Shown in pieces: positions 27,501-39,878 of a stretch of 64,000 nucleotides of DNA (position 1 is the stretch's first letter; the number at the start of each line of letters is the position of its first letter). The notes beneath the pieces are model-generated. The model was not told where the DNA came from and did no database searches. It saw only the letters and a program-made list of their open reading frames with translations. The stretch is from Plasmodium malariae (lineage: Eukaryota; Apicomplexa; Aconoidasida; Haemosporida; Plasmodiidae), in the NCBI RefSeq assembly GCF_900090045.1, contig NC_041788.1:3500282-3564281 (forward strand), read 5' to 3'. A program made the translations under genes and the position numbers.

Positions 27501-30033
27501 ATCCGAAATTGAAATGGAATCAAATGTATACAAAAGTATGGATATTTCCTATTCAACAGTTCTAAAAATATTTAAAAATGCTGAAGATATAGACAATAAA
27601 CTTGAAGAAAGTGAAATGTGGATAAGACAAGGTAAAAATATATGTTATAAAAGTAAATCAACAAATGAGTTAAATAATAAATTTACTTTAACAAGTAATA
27701 AAGGAAGTATAGTTTTATATAAAATTCTTGATGCTTTTAATAAGTTTAATGAATTAAAGGAGTTATCATGTGATGATAAATATCAAGATATCATTTCGGA
27801 AAAGACAGAATATGAAAAGTTAGCTAAATTAAGTAGTACTTACAACGAGAAGAAGAGTAAAAGTCCAAAAGAATCAGATATAATCAAAATAAAAGAAGAA
27901 CTTAATAATAGCTTGAAAACTTTAAATAATTTAGAAGAACAAATTGAAATGATGAAGGAACAAGAAACATCTATTGTAAGTGCGCTAGAAGAAAACTCTT
28001 CTGTGGTTGATATAGATAAAAAAATAAATGATATAGATACAAGAATCACAGAAATTGTTTCTTCTTATGATGAGTTATTAGTGATAGGAAAACAATGTAA
28101 AGTATTATGGTATGATTCCTTAGTTGGTAATCTTAATTCTAAAACATCAAATTATTTAAGAATAATTCAGAACCAACGGGAATATGCTGAATTATACGTG
28201 GTTTATATAAGAAAGAACTCTGATTCAATGAATAGTGACATTCGTAAATTAAATAATTCTTATGATGGGAATCGAATTAATAACTACACATTAACAAATG
28301 TTGAAGAAGTAATTAAACATTATAATAATTTAAAAATACAAGAAAAAGAAGCAACAGGAATAATTATTGATATTAAAAAAAAATTAGTAGACGTTAATGA
28401 AGAAGTAAACATAAATTCTTTAATCAATAGTAAAAAAGAGGTTCTAAAATACTATGATAAATTGAAGGAAAAAGTAACAGTGATAAATGAAATATATAAA
28501 GAAATAAATTTAGCAAAGTTAAAAGAAATGGAATTAAGTAGCGATAAATATTTTGAGATAGGAGAGATATTTAGTAATATGGTTGAGAAGCAAAGTGCAA
28601 AGTTATCAGATAATAAAAATAAGTTAAAAGACATTGAAAAAATTATAAAGGAAAAAGAAAAGGAATTACGACATATAGGTTATGAATATGAATTAGGATC
28701 TATTCAACGTTTTAATTTAACCTATAAGAATATTGTGGATAATATGCAAAAGTTGTATGCAGTAGAAGAAGATAACAGTAACGAAGATAAGAAGTTGAAA
28801 ACGTATATAGAAAATATTTTATATTTAATAAAGAGAACAAATAGCCTACTGGCTGATGTAAACGATTTTGAAAATGATAACAACAAGATAAAAGAAAATG
28901 AGGACATAACAAATGATGCAAAAGATTATATAATAAAAGTTAAAGAAAAATTAAAAAACACAATCGTGGCGTTTGAGAGAGTATTAGAAAACATAAGGAA
29001 TAATAGGACATATTCCAAAAATAATGATGATATAAAGAATATTATTTATGACTCCTGGAAAAATGTAAGTAATATTAAAGAAAAATATTCAATGAACTTA
29101 GTTGAAAATGACAATTTATTTCATATAGAAGACTATTTAAATAATATTAAAAGCAGTATTACGAATGGCATAAATGAGGATAACATTGATGAGTATATTA
29201 ATAAAATGTCTGAACATATTGAAAATGAACTAAAAAGCATAAAGAATAAAGAAAATAAGGAAGAAATAAAAAAGAGATCCAAGAATATTTTAAATTATTA
29301 TGAAGAGGCAAAAGAGAAATTACAAACCATGAATAATATAGTAGAGAGGGTAACAAACATAAAAGAAGATATTAATAATATATTTAGTGTATATTCTATA
29401 AATATGAATAACAGTGTATATGTATCTACAAAAAGGTATATAGAGGAAGCAGAAATAATAATAAACAATTTACATAGTTATATTGATAAAATGAAAAAAT
29501 TTACAAATAATAACGGAAAAAAAATAAAACAAATGGAAGATGAATTAAACAAAAAAGGATTTAAAGATATAATCAGTGATCTCAATATTGATAAGATAAG
29601 TCATCAATCGACAGATACATTGATAGATAACTCGGAAGACACAGAAAACAAGAGTGCAAATCATCATATGCTTAGCAATGTAAAGAATTATGATTATAGT
29701 GCATTACATGAATTACAACGATTAGCGAATAATACAAATTATGAAAACTTTGATAGTGCAAATGAAAATGAACGATTTAGATATAAAAATAATGCAAGAG
29801 GGTGGAAAGCAGGTGAAAAATTTACTTATGCAGGAGCAATTGCACTAGGTTTGCTTATATGTTCTGGTGCTGGGTTTGTTGTCGTTAATGGTAAATTTGA
29901 CTATGATAATGTAGAAGAAGCTGATTTTAAAACAAGAGAAGAACACCATGAATATGTAAATGAATTAAATATCAGAGACGAAGAAATTATTGAAGTTTCT
30001 TTTGACGAAAATAATTATCATTATTATGAATAA
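21382..30033 (+). CDS. RBP: Reticulocyte-binding protein, RBP2-type
   Basis: There are two exons: 21382-21436, the signal peptide MEKNIFCTILYHILFIFV, and 21707-30033, joined in phase 1 across a 270-bp GT-AG intron. The total is 2793 residues. The coding sequence runs back past the first GTG/ATG of the long frame to the acceptor ATATAG at 21701-21706, which matches the signal exon in phase. A Cys pair (YCTRTCN) near residue 312 falls in the expected N-terminal receptor-binding region. Most of the rest is charged, Asn/Lys/Glu-rich helical coiled coil. One membrane helix lies near residues 2724-2747 (AGAIALGLLICSGAGF), with an acidic tail of about 46 residues ending NYHYYE. RBPs are merozoite ligands that engage red-cell receptors, and intramembrane cleavage near the Ala/Gly-rich helix is typical of the family. 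The receptor is unknown. The gene appears intact. Confidence 0.93.
21452..21519. repeat. (CTAT)n(AT)n microsatellite in the RBP intron
   Basis: Tandem CTAT units run directly into a pure AT run inside the single RBP intron (21437-21706). The intron also holds a poly-T run near 21632-21650 before the acceptor. The tract is likely length-variable. Confidence 0.85.
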
Positions 30034-30684
30034 TTACGATAAATAATGGATAAATACATATTTTACTTAAACCTGAATAAATTTTTTCTAAATGCATATA
30101 TATATATAATTATTATTTACAATTTATTAGTTACAAATTAAATATGAAGGTATTTATGCTATAATTAAAATTATTATATATTTGTAATATATTATATCAC
30201 ATTCAAAAGTAAACAGACAAGTTAATAGAAGTTTGTGTTTGATATTTACAGATATACGAAAAAAAAAAAATTATATCTAAATAAAAGGTTAAAATGGTCA
30301 ATTTAAGTTTTGTGAGGATTTAAAACATAATAGTTAATTTATTATTTTTGTATAAATACATAACACGAATTTAAACATACTTTTGTATTTATATTTATAA
30401 AAATTACATTTTTTTGTCCATATAATAATAAAAATTTTAATCATTTAATTTTTTGTGAATTGCATTAAGAATTTGTTATATATATTGTTGTAAAGGAATT
30501 ATGACATATTATATATATATATATTGAACTATATTACTGTACCTTCCTCATAGTTTATATTATTATAAAATTTTATATCTTTTTTGTTCTTATTTCTTGT
30601 AATTATTATGTTTTTTTTTACTGATATTGAACTTATACTAATTTTATTTTTTAAACAGATTAATATTAATATTTAAAATAAAAA
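30034..30684. other. RBP 3' flank
   Basis: No gene is seen. A/T-rich sequence follows the RBP stop codon up to the G+C-rich element. Confidence 0.5.
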
Positions 30685-30758
30685 TCGCGTGACCACAACA
30701 AGCGGAATTTCCGAAAAAGCGGTTCATGAAATTGGCGCGACAGAATGTCGCTTTTTTT
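30685..30758 (+). ncRNA. Candidate structured RNA, G+C-rich with hairpin and T7
   Basis: About 70 bp are near half G+C inside sequence that is otherwise almost all A/T. A perfect hairpin GCGACA-GAA-TGTCGC (30737-30751) is followed at once by seven T (30752-30758), the form of an RNA polymerase III stop on the + strand. Other self-complementary pieces are CGG-AATTT-CCG at 30703-30713 and TTCATGAA at 30723-30730. It does not fold as a tRNA cloverleaf by eye and has no obvious U-snRNA or SRP sequence. On the other strand it would end in CGCGATTTTTATTTT. Strand and identity are inferred, and it could instead be a protein-binding or chromatin element. Confidence 0.35.
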
Positions 30759-32520
30759 GTTTTTCCCTTTTTATCATTTGTTTTAGTATATATATGAATA
30801 TATAGTTGCATGCACATTTCTGAAAAGTTTCTGTTAATACATAAATGGGGATTTTTATTATATAATATGAGTATTTATGAAATATACACTTTATATAATT
30901 TTTGTTCATTAATGTAGTAAGCACCTTCTTTTTTTTTTTTTTTATTGTTCTGGAATTTATACTTATTAGAACGCTAAATATAAAATTTTTACACCGTATA
31001 TATATATTAAAAAAAGATTATTAAGTATTTTCCCTAATTTATGTTTATATTAATGTGCAAATCATCAACAGAAGATGAACAATAACAAATAATTCTTAAC
31101 AGAAAATCGATCAAGAGGATAACTTTTGTAATACATGAATAAGAAATAGTTTCTATCCCAATGGCTTTTGCTCCAGACCACACTAATTTTTATTGAATTT
31201 TACATGGAGATATAAATAAATATATATATATATGTGTGTGAATATATGTGTAGGTTCGTATTCTTAGAAGAGTAGAGAATGAAAATGTTAACATGAAAAT
31301 TGTGGAAGATATATATATTTAATTTAGTAACACCTTATATTCATGCTAATGGATATATAAAAATGTTATACAAATGAGCTGTATTTGTTTTTTAATTTTT
31401 TTTTTATTAAATATTCTTAAATAGATTTTACATTATTAAATTATATGACATTGTAGTCTACATTTTTCCATTTCATTACAGTGAATCATATTTATATATA
31501 TATATATATTTTTTTTTTTTCATTATAAAGTTCAGTAAATGAATGCAAAATAATTAATTCATGTTTTTTAGTAGAATATGTAATCACTCAAAATTCTAAC
31601 TTTCCATTTATTGGATTTCAACGTATAATAATGTTTTGTGACATATATTTAAAAAACAATATAGTAAGTTTTCCTTATAAAATTCATACTAGAATCTGAT
31701 AAAATAAAATATTTTTAATATAAATATATCTGTATGTATGAAACTACTATCATTTGTTTTACAAATAGAAAGCTTACAAATATTTGTTTTTAATCTAAAA
31801 TATATACTAAATATTTTTTATAAAATCAATTAATAAAAACGTAAATGCAAGTAAAAAGAGTAAATTTTTTTTTTTTACTTTGCAAGTACTAATTAAGTTG
31901 TTGATTTAGTTGGATTCTTTAAAACTTAATTTATAATAATAATGTATAAACTTAATTATGCAAATATATGGAAATATAAATTTAATTCGAATTGCTGAAA
32001 ATGCGTGTTTTACATAAGCGCAGAAATTTTAAACATATTTGGATGACAAAGGTAATTAAAAAAAAAAAAAAATATAGTAAGGAATATATATAGATTTAGA
32101 GGAAAACATAAGTTTGCATTGGAAAAAAGTTGATGTAATATTTGAATTTAGACAAATTATTTATATGTTTACTACATAATAGTAGAATTTTTAATTATAT
32201 ACTTCAGGTGCAATAGATTTAATATTTATAATGATGTATTTTTAATTAGTAACAGTATGATTTTTATTAATTAATTGTACAGAATCAAAAATTGCTTTTT
32301 TTTTTTTTTTTTTTTTTTTTTTTTGATTTGTATTTAATTTTTTCCTTATGTATTTTTCTATTTTACGTATAATTTTTGTGTTATTTTTATATATTATCTT
32401 TGAATTTATTTCTTTTCTGTATCTTCATAACTTCTAATTCTTTTAATTATCATACTATATATAAATAAACCAATTCATTTTATATTTGTTCAAAAAAAAT
32501 ACTTCTTATCTAACTATATA
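30759..32520. other. Non-coding stretch
   Basis: No gene can be supported. It is A/T-rich with (TA)n tracts near 31216 and 31495 and a poly-T run near 32297-32324. Confidence 0.5.
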
Positions 32521-32773
32521 ATTAATAAGATCACGACTTCGTTGTTTTTTAATTGCCTTGTTTTTTTTTGCTCTAGGTTTTTATTTAATGGTTCTGGTTT
32601 TTTATATAATGATTCTGGTTTCAGTTTCTGTGTTTGTTTGTTTTTTTTTCTTTTGTTTATAGAATTTTCATGAGTTAAATTGTTTTTATTGCCTCCATAT
32701 TTGTTGGAGGTCTATTATTGATTACTCGTTTATATAATGCATCACATTCGGTTCAGTGTTCTCTATTTTCTGT
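32521..32773 (-). pseudogene. Degenerate coding tail beyond the exported-protein stop
   Basis: In the same frame as the exported protein at 32774-33898, translation past its TAA gives further coding-like residues, including ECDALYKRVINNRPPTNMEA. These are interrupted by TGA and TAA and then become Lys/Gln/Pro-rich. The Lys/Gln part shares GGTTCT/GATTCT-centred spacing with the repeat block at 34700-34985. It looks like an eroded C-terminal extension, so the current stop may be secondary. Low-complexity sequence weakens the case. Confidence 0.4.
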
Positions 32774-33898
32774 TTATTTCTCTGATTGTTCTTCTTTTTG
32801 TTTAAAGACCCTTCGTTTAATTAATTTTTTCTTTTTTTTTCCTTTTGACTTTGGTGATTTATCTTTAGGATCTTCTACATTATAATAATTAATTGTAACA
32901 TAGGGATGATCACTAGTTTCTGGATAACAAAATGCTGTATATTCTTTATTGGCATTATCAAATGAATCAACAATGTCTATAAGATCTTTCTTATTTAACG
33001 CTGCATTTCCTTTACGTATATATTTCCTTACAACCGTGGGAGGATTTTCTTTCACAGGATAATATTTTTTTTCTTTTATATTTCTTTTTTTTAATAAAGT
33101 GGCACTAGAATTAGATGGATCATTTGAATCATCGTCGTCATCATCATCATCTTTTTTTTTTTTTTCTTCTTCTTCTTCATCAGTACTAGGAATACTCTTA
33201 AGTGCATTAACTATTTTATTACATTCATCCATGTAATCTGCTGCCCCACGCTCTATGGATTTATTTGTACCATATGGACAGGCTGATATAGAATAAAATG
33301 GGAATCTTTTTTTTAATGAATATATTTTTGTTCGGGCGACCTTTTCTTCGTCTTTTGAAGTGTAAGGACGTTTATCTGTAAACCCATAATTTGATCCTTC
33401 GTATGTTTCATCACAATCTTTAAATCCTTTTTCCTCATCTTGTACGATTTTATGACGTTTTATATCGTAACGTTCTTGATATTCTTTATATCCACTATGT
33501 ATAACTTCTTTTATTATATTAGTTTTTTTTACTGGGGAAGAACTTGCCTTTTTTTTTTTCCCTCCTTCTGTTAATAATCTATTAGTTCTTGAATTCAGTG
33601 GTCCTTGGGTATTATTTTTCTTGTTATACCCTTTATTATCTTCAAACTAATAATTAGACAAATATTAAAAAATTTCAAAAAAATATATATATTTATATTA
33701 AATATAATAGGAAAACTATATATGAAATTCCCTTACTTTATATATATGAATATGACAAAGGAACAAAAGAAAATACAATCGTCATAAGTTGATAAATATT
33801 AAGTGTCTTACATAGTTAGAACAACGTAAAATCCAGGTTAAAATGGAAAATAAACATATTTTAACGAAATAAAATAAAATATTTATATTTTTTCTCAT
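32774..33898 (-). CDS. Plasmodium exported protein, lysine-rich (PEXEL)
   Basis: There are two exons, 33898-33812 and 33646-32774, joined in phase 0 for 319 residues. Exon 1 (29 codons, MRKNINILFYFVKICLFSIL...) is the hydrophobic signal exon typical of Plasmodium exported families. Early in exon 2 is a canonical PEXEL, R52-L-L54-T-E56 (SRTNRLLTEGG), which marks cleavage in the ER and export into the host red cell. The rest is highly charged: a Tyr/Lys-rich section, a run of Glu, Lys and Asp (about residues 185-205), and a Lys-rich C-terminus. No membrane helix follows the signal. I do not recognise the mature domain. The stop may be premature (see the adjacent coding-like tail). Confidence 0.75.
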
Positions 33899-34699
33899 AT
33901 TGTTTTTTTATTAAAGCTTTCAAAATATGGTTTCTTGTAGCAACTAATAAAATTAGTTATATATATAAAATATGTTCTCTACCTAATAAAATAATACATC
34001 TAATGTTATAATTTTTTGTCAACGTTATTCTTATTTCTCCAAAGCTTGGAAAAAAAAAAAATATATTTTAAATTTCGAGTTATATATAAAAATAATACAT
34101 AATGAAAAATGTAAGATACATAAAAAGAAACGAAAAATCCAGTGAAATCTGAATATTATACAATTGCTATATTTTCAGATAATGTTATTGAAGTTACATA
34201 TATTTTACTAAAAATAAATGAACAAATATACTTCATAATAATTTATAAAAATTATGTAATAATATTATTTCAAATATTATAATAGTTTAAGCATTGTTTA
34301 CGAATAAATAAAAGAAAAAAAAAAGAAATGAAAGTACATTTTATATATAGTAAAAGAATGAATTAACAAACGTGTACGTTTTTTCAATTCATTTAGTTCT
34401 AATATTACTTAACATAAAATGAGTAAAATGTATGTTTCTCAATTATTTTTATACATAATGCAGAAACATATATGCATAAATATATACGAATTCTACATAG
34501 AATTAAATAAAAATATATAAGTAGATATTAATAAAAAAATATATATTGTTAATTGTTAATTTTAAAAAAAAACTAATAATGATGACGTATAAACAATGCC
34601 TTTCTTTTGTTTACATTTGTAAAACGATACTTTTTCTGAATACATTTTAAGGTCACATTATTATAATTACTATTTTTTTTTGTTTATTGCTATTTTTTT
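33899..34699. other. Upstream flank of the exported-protein gene
   Basis: No gene can be supported. A/T-rich sequence presumably holds the promoter for the minus-strand exported gene. Confidence 0.5.
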
Positions 34700-34985
34700 T
34701 TTGTTCGTTGCTTCTTTTTTTTTTGGTTCTGTGTTGCTTCTTCTTTTTTTTTTTTTGGTTCTGTGCTGCTGTTGTTTTTTTTACTGGTTCTGTGTTGCTC
34801 TTTTTTTTTTTTCTGGTTCTTTAGTGCTTCTGTTTTTTTTTCTGGTTCTTTAGTGATTTTTTTTTTTTTTTTTTTGATTCTTTATTGTTTCTATTTTTTT
34901 TTTGGTCCTGTATTGTCGTTTTTTCTTTTTTTTGTTCTTTACTGCTATTTTTTTTTTGGTTCTTTATTGGTTTTATTTTTTTCTC
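34700..34985 (-). repeat. Degenerate ~30-bp Lys/Gln-coding repeat block
   Basis: About nine units with a GGTTCT core sit at roughly 34725, 34757, 34786, 34815, 34844, 34876, 34904, 34934 and 34959 on the + strand, separated by poly-T. On the minus strand each unit reads as AGAACC plus poly-A, giving KNQKKK-like peptides with scattered stops. The open frame at 34821-35021 (-) is part of it. It resembles the lysine-rich repeats of exported proteins and shares its core with the tail at 32521-32773. A hydrophobic stretch with a CAT/GTAAGG donor lies beyond it (35233-35165, -) but lacks an ATG and is out of phase, so no gene is called. Confidence 0.55.
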
Positions 34986-37803
34986 ACCTTTCTTTTTTAT
35001 TTTGTTATAGATGTATTTCATTAAAATTTTCTTTATACTTTGGTAATAAAATATAAAAATATGACATATTTATTCCATATATATATATATATATATATAT
35101 AATTCAAAACATTAAGAGTTTCTGGGATTATAAAAATAAGCTGACATAAAAAATTGGACCTTACATGCAATTTTCTGTTTTTTGTGAGAATAAATAATAT
35201 TATAATTATTAGAATTATAACTGAACGTTTCAAAATAACAATAAAACGTTGAAATACAGAATTTAAATAAAAAAAATTTTGCTTATGTATTTCTAATACT
35301 TCAAAGAATATTTGTAAATTGTTACCATAACTGTTATTTTTAATTATGTATTTAATTATATAGAAAACTGTAGTAGTAAAATAAATAAATGTAAATTTTT
35401 AAATGAAATTTTTTATTTGCATAATTTTCATAAAGAAGAAACATCTTACAAATTGTGTATTTATTTTTTGGCTGAAGGAAGAATTAATACATTTTGGAAT
35501 ATTTAAAGAAACACTTATTCAATATAAGCATAAAAAGGTAATAACGCATGAAGTGTAACCACAATATACATTTGTTATTAAGAATGTCAATAATAACTAT
35601 TCAAGAAAGATACTTTGTTTTAGCGTTTTCACTTTTTATACTATAGAAATAATAAACACATAATTCATAATTGAAAAAACTGTTCATAGAAAAATTATAT
35701 CCAAATTTTTTTTTAAAAAAAAAAGAAAAAATATTTCTGATATAATTATTAAAAAGAATGATAATTTTTTAAAAATATTTTAATTAGCTTGTGTAGCATT
35801 GCTGTAGCTTTTCACGATTTATAGTCAAATAAAAAGGATGAAATTTTAACTTGTTAGAATTATGTTATTCAAAATTAACATATACATACGTATATGCATA
35901 TCTATATATATGTATATAATATACTTAAAAAGAAAAATGGGGAAAATAATACCAAAATATAATAAATTAAATTTCGTTACAATACAGATATAATAAAATA
36001 TAGCTTAGCATATAAAGTGTATAACGTAAGAACAACTTTGTTATTGTACATTGTTAATATTACAACTTCACTACGTTCTGAGTTTAATATATTTAAACTA
36101 CATTACATTTACTTGAATGTATCTGGAATATTTTACACATAATAATACTTTACAATTTTACGCATAAGCAAGGATGTATTTTAACAAGTATATTAATAGG
36201 AGCCAATGTTTCTAAAAGTAAAACAAGTCTTAAGAAAAAATAAATAAAATTTAATGCAAATTTTGTGAAATTTTTTTTTTTTTTTTTTTGTAAATGCATA
36301 TATAATATTCATTTCGTAAAACATTTAGAATATAGGAATTATAAAGTATAAATGTAATATGATTAAAAATATATTACAATTATTTAACAAAATTACTCTT
36401 GGATCTTATTTTTAACATAAAATATATGTTAGGCGTATATTATTGATTCTTACATACATTTTTATTCATTTATCATTATATATTTTTCGATTTATTCTAT
36501 GGAACAACATTTAATTGTTTTAGATAGTATTTAAAGGTTCATATTTCTTTTTTCTTCGGGTTTTTCTACTTATTTGAAGAGAAATTTTAAAGTAAAATTT
36601 CTTATATTAGGTAGAAGCAAAATTCCCCGGAGTTCTCAATTTGCACTGTTTTATATTAACTAAAATTAGATTATATTTTTAGGTATAAAATAGGTAAAGA
36701 CAATTCCACAAGTTTGTAAAAATTTTATAATTTCAAAAAATAAAAGAGTGTTAAATAATGTATACGTTACAGATAGAATATTTCAGAGAAAAATATTTCA
36801 AGGCATTTTAATAACTAACAGACTTTTAAAATATAAGCCTGTAAAGAAACTGTTTTTTTACTATCAAAAAAAAAATACATATATATTACATGTTTATATA
36901 TATATATGTATATTTCATAAATAAGATCAAAATATTTTTGTTATTTTCACTTTTTCTACATTTAATATTCAACCTTAGTATATTAAATAAAATATCAATA
37001 TTGTTATTCTTATCAATAAAAAAAAAAAATACATTGCAAATTATAAATTGGGGATTTACATTTAATTACGCGATCCTTTCAACATAAATAACATACATAT
37101 ATTTTATAAAACTAATTTGTTCTTGCAATAGCAATTCTGTAATTTTTTTAAATAATATTTTTTTGAAAAAAGTAATAAAAACAATGTTTTAATTTTATAA
37201 TTATGTTATAATAAAAAAATAATTGGTTATGCTTTAAAATATATAAAGAATAATGGGAAAGAGTATATGAACAAATGAAAATTTAATTGTCTCTTTTATT
37301 CTCTCCATCATTATTTTATTTATAGGTTAATTTACTATTTATAATATGTATATTTATAAACTAATTTTAGATAAATGTATTTTTATTTCTATACAATGAC
37401 GGGTTTTATATATAACAATAGTTAATTTTTACTTTAATTTGTACTTAAATCTGATTTTAGGCATGTTTCATATTACGAACTAAGCATTTAAACTTTCAAA
37501 ATGTAACATTCCTGTATCTAGAAATGTCAATGCTTTTCTTATTTTAGTAATTGAACCTAATTATAATAAGATTTTGTTTACATTCATAAATTCTATTTGA
37601 TTAATTTACATATGACTTTAAATATTATGAGAGAATCCTTTTAAAATGGAAAAAGTATGTTTTATATTTAAAGTTCTTTATATATGATATATAATTTTTT
37701 ATTTTTTACGAATAATTAGCAGAAACATAAAGAAGATTCTTGAAAATAATCAAAGATGTATATATATTTATTATGATTCATTAATTTTTATGCATTAAAT
37801 AAA
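34986..37803. other. Non-coding stretch before the PIR gene
   Basis: No gene can be supported. It has a (TA)n tract near 35078-35101, a poly-T run near 36270-36289, and only short A/T-encoded open frames. Confidence 0.5.
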
Positions 37804-38970
37804 ATGGGTTCTCTACTACCAACAAATAACTTTTATAATGAATTGATAAAAGAAATAAAAGTAGAAGATGAAAAATTGAATTTACATAAATCAACTATAT
37901 TAACTGATATTCCAGAAGCGTATTGGTTAAAAAACCTTCTTAAGAAACTTATAAGAAACTATAAATATATCTCGTCTAAAAATAGCGACCTTAGTACAGA
38001 AAAGCGTTGCAGAGATGTTAATAATTGGTTAAATACCGAAATACATTTTTATTCTACAAGCAAGAATATAAAAACATCCATAAAACCCACTTGGATAAAA
38101 TTTATTGAAACTATATGGGTGAATTTACAAAAGGAAAATCCATATATTAAATGCTCAAGACAAACGAATGATTTATCAATAAATGAAATATATGCGCGTA
38201 AAGAATTAGATGATTTTTGTGAAAATAGAAATTACTTTGAAAATAGTTTGAAGAATAATTTCAGTTTAGAAAAATGTCAAGAATATTCTAATTATGTGAA
38301 AAAAGAAAAAAATTCGATTCTTAATAATGCAAAATCTATATTAAATGATGATAGTAAATATAATATCTTCAATATTTCTAATAAATGTAATTTGCAAAAT
38401 ATAGATGAGACATTCCCTGAGATCATTTGTAAGAACGAATGTATGTACGAAAAACTTATGAACAATAATAGATTTATATTTAGCACACTTTATAATATTG
38501 TACAAAATATTTTTAAGGGATCACAAGATCTAAGTGATAAACAGGATTATCGTTTAGTACCAATAACATGTAAAGGTTGGAATGAGAACCGTGGTTTATC
38601 AATTAAGTACATTGTTTTATCATCTTTATTTATACTCTTTGGATATTTTCTCTATTCATTCTACAAACATAAGGTAAGATAAAAATTCCATTAAATTTAT
38701 AAATATATAAACTAGAAGGATTCGGATCCCTCTTTTTTAGTAAATATTTATTTTTTTTAAGTAAATATAATTTATATATGCTTATTTCCTTTTTCTTTTT
38801 TTTTTAAATAGAACAAATCTGCTATATATCGTCGATTTAATCGAGATAAAGTGGTAGAAAGAGTACGAAAATTTATGGAAGGTAGAGTCACAAATAACTT
38901 GTTAGAGGTTCCTGAAACATATTTAGATGAAAATAATTATGAACAACAACGTAATAATAGGCATCATTAA
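37804..38970 (+). CDS. pir: PIR protein (Plasmodium interspersed repeat family)
   Basis: There are two exons, 37804-38673 and 38812-38970, joined in phase 0 by a GT-AG intron, for 342 residues. The start lies in the context aataaaATGG. The opening LLPTNNFYNEL resembles the LPS-x-x-F/Y-YxxL start of vir-type PIR proteins. A conserved Cys series follows, including KRCRDVNNWL, YIKC, DDFCENRNYF, EKCQEY, NKCN and EIICKNECMYEKL. A membrane helix ends exon 1 (IVLSSLFILFGYFLYSF, about residues 270-287), with the junction just after it. The second exon is a basic cytoplasmic tail of 52 residues. PIRs are variant multigene products linked to the infected-cell surface and chronic infection. No PEXEL is present, as usual for the family. 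The gene looks intact. Confidence 0.88.
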
Positions 38971-39878
38971 CCATATAATTCATATAGTGGTTTTGATTAA
39001 AAACTATTTATTTATCTTTGTAAATATGATTATGTAATATTAAGTGAAATATAATTGTATTACTAGGGAATGAATTTAAAATGTATAAGTTGGAAGATAA
39101 GAAAAATGATTAATAAATTTAGAGATTTTAAAACTATTTGAAAGATGATAATATAAATGTGTAGAACAAAATAGATATAAACATATGCCCGTACTACAAG
39201 CAGATATATGTATAAATGGTGTAATTAGGTAAAAAGTGTTTTTGGAAAAGTTTTAACATTCTAGGAAAACAATAAAATATAACAGATAAAATATATGTGT
39301 TTACATATATGTTTGAACCATATATATACGTATATATTATAGGTCGCGAATTTGTCCATGATAAAAAATTTTGTGTTGCGCAGTAGGTATAAAGCTGAAT
39401 TACAAAACTCTAGTTTAAATATTCGAAGGAAAATTCTAATTATATTGCAAATAATATATTTAAGTAAAAATAGTGTTTGTATTGTGGATAAATTATATTT
39501 TCTTATACTTACAAAAATACTTAAAATTTTTAAAGTGTTTTTATCAGTGTAAGATAATGAATTATTTTTTAATAAATAATTTTATATAAATAAATATTTG
39601 TGGTTCTTATAAAATTATGAACCCACACAAAAAAAAAAAAAAAATTTTGAAATTTACATTTTCTTAAAATTATTATGAAAATATAATATTTTAAATAAAT
39701 AATAAAAATATAAATGGCACTTTTATATAGCTGAAAATTTAAATTTACATTATGGGAATATTTTTAAAGCAAAATTACATAACTCCAGTGTCACCGACTA
39801 TATATATACACATTGTGGGAATGTACATATATATATAGTACTCTTTAATACATAAAAATTTTTTGTACATTATAATTC
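38971..39878. other. Intergenic, convergent 3' ends
   Basis: Between the PIR gene (+) and the exported gene (-), both ending here. No gene is seen. An open frame at 39352-39552 (+) is A/T-encoded with no family resemblance. Confidence 0.5.

Noticed and set aside
30685..30758. tRNA gene in the G+C-rich element
   Set aside because: A GGTTCA-like B-box fragment is present, but no acceptor stem, anticodon arm or cloverleaf can be drawn.
35033..35233. Hydrophobic minus-strand frame ending at a CAT/GTAAGG donor, as a signal exon for the Lys/Gln repeat block
   Set aside because: It begins at TTG with no ATG in frame, and its phase does not match an open second exon.
39352..39552. 66-codon + strand frame 3' of the PIR gene
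   Set aside because: No leader, no conserved motif, and ordinary A/T composition.
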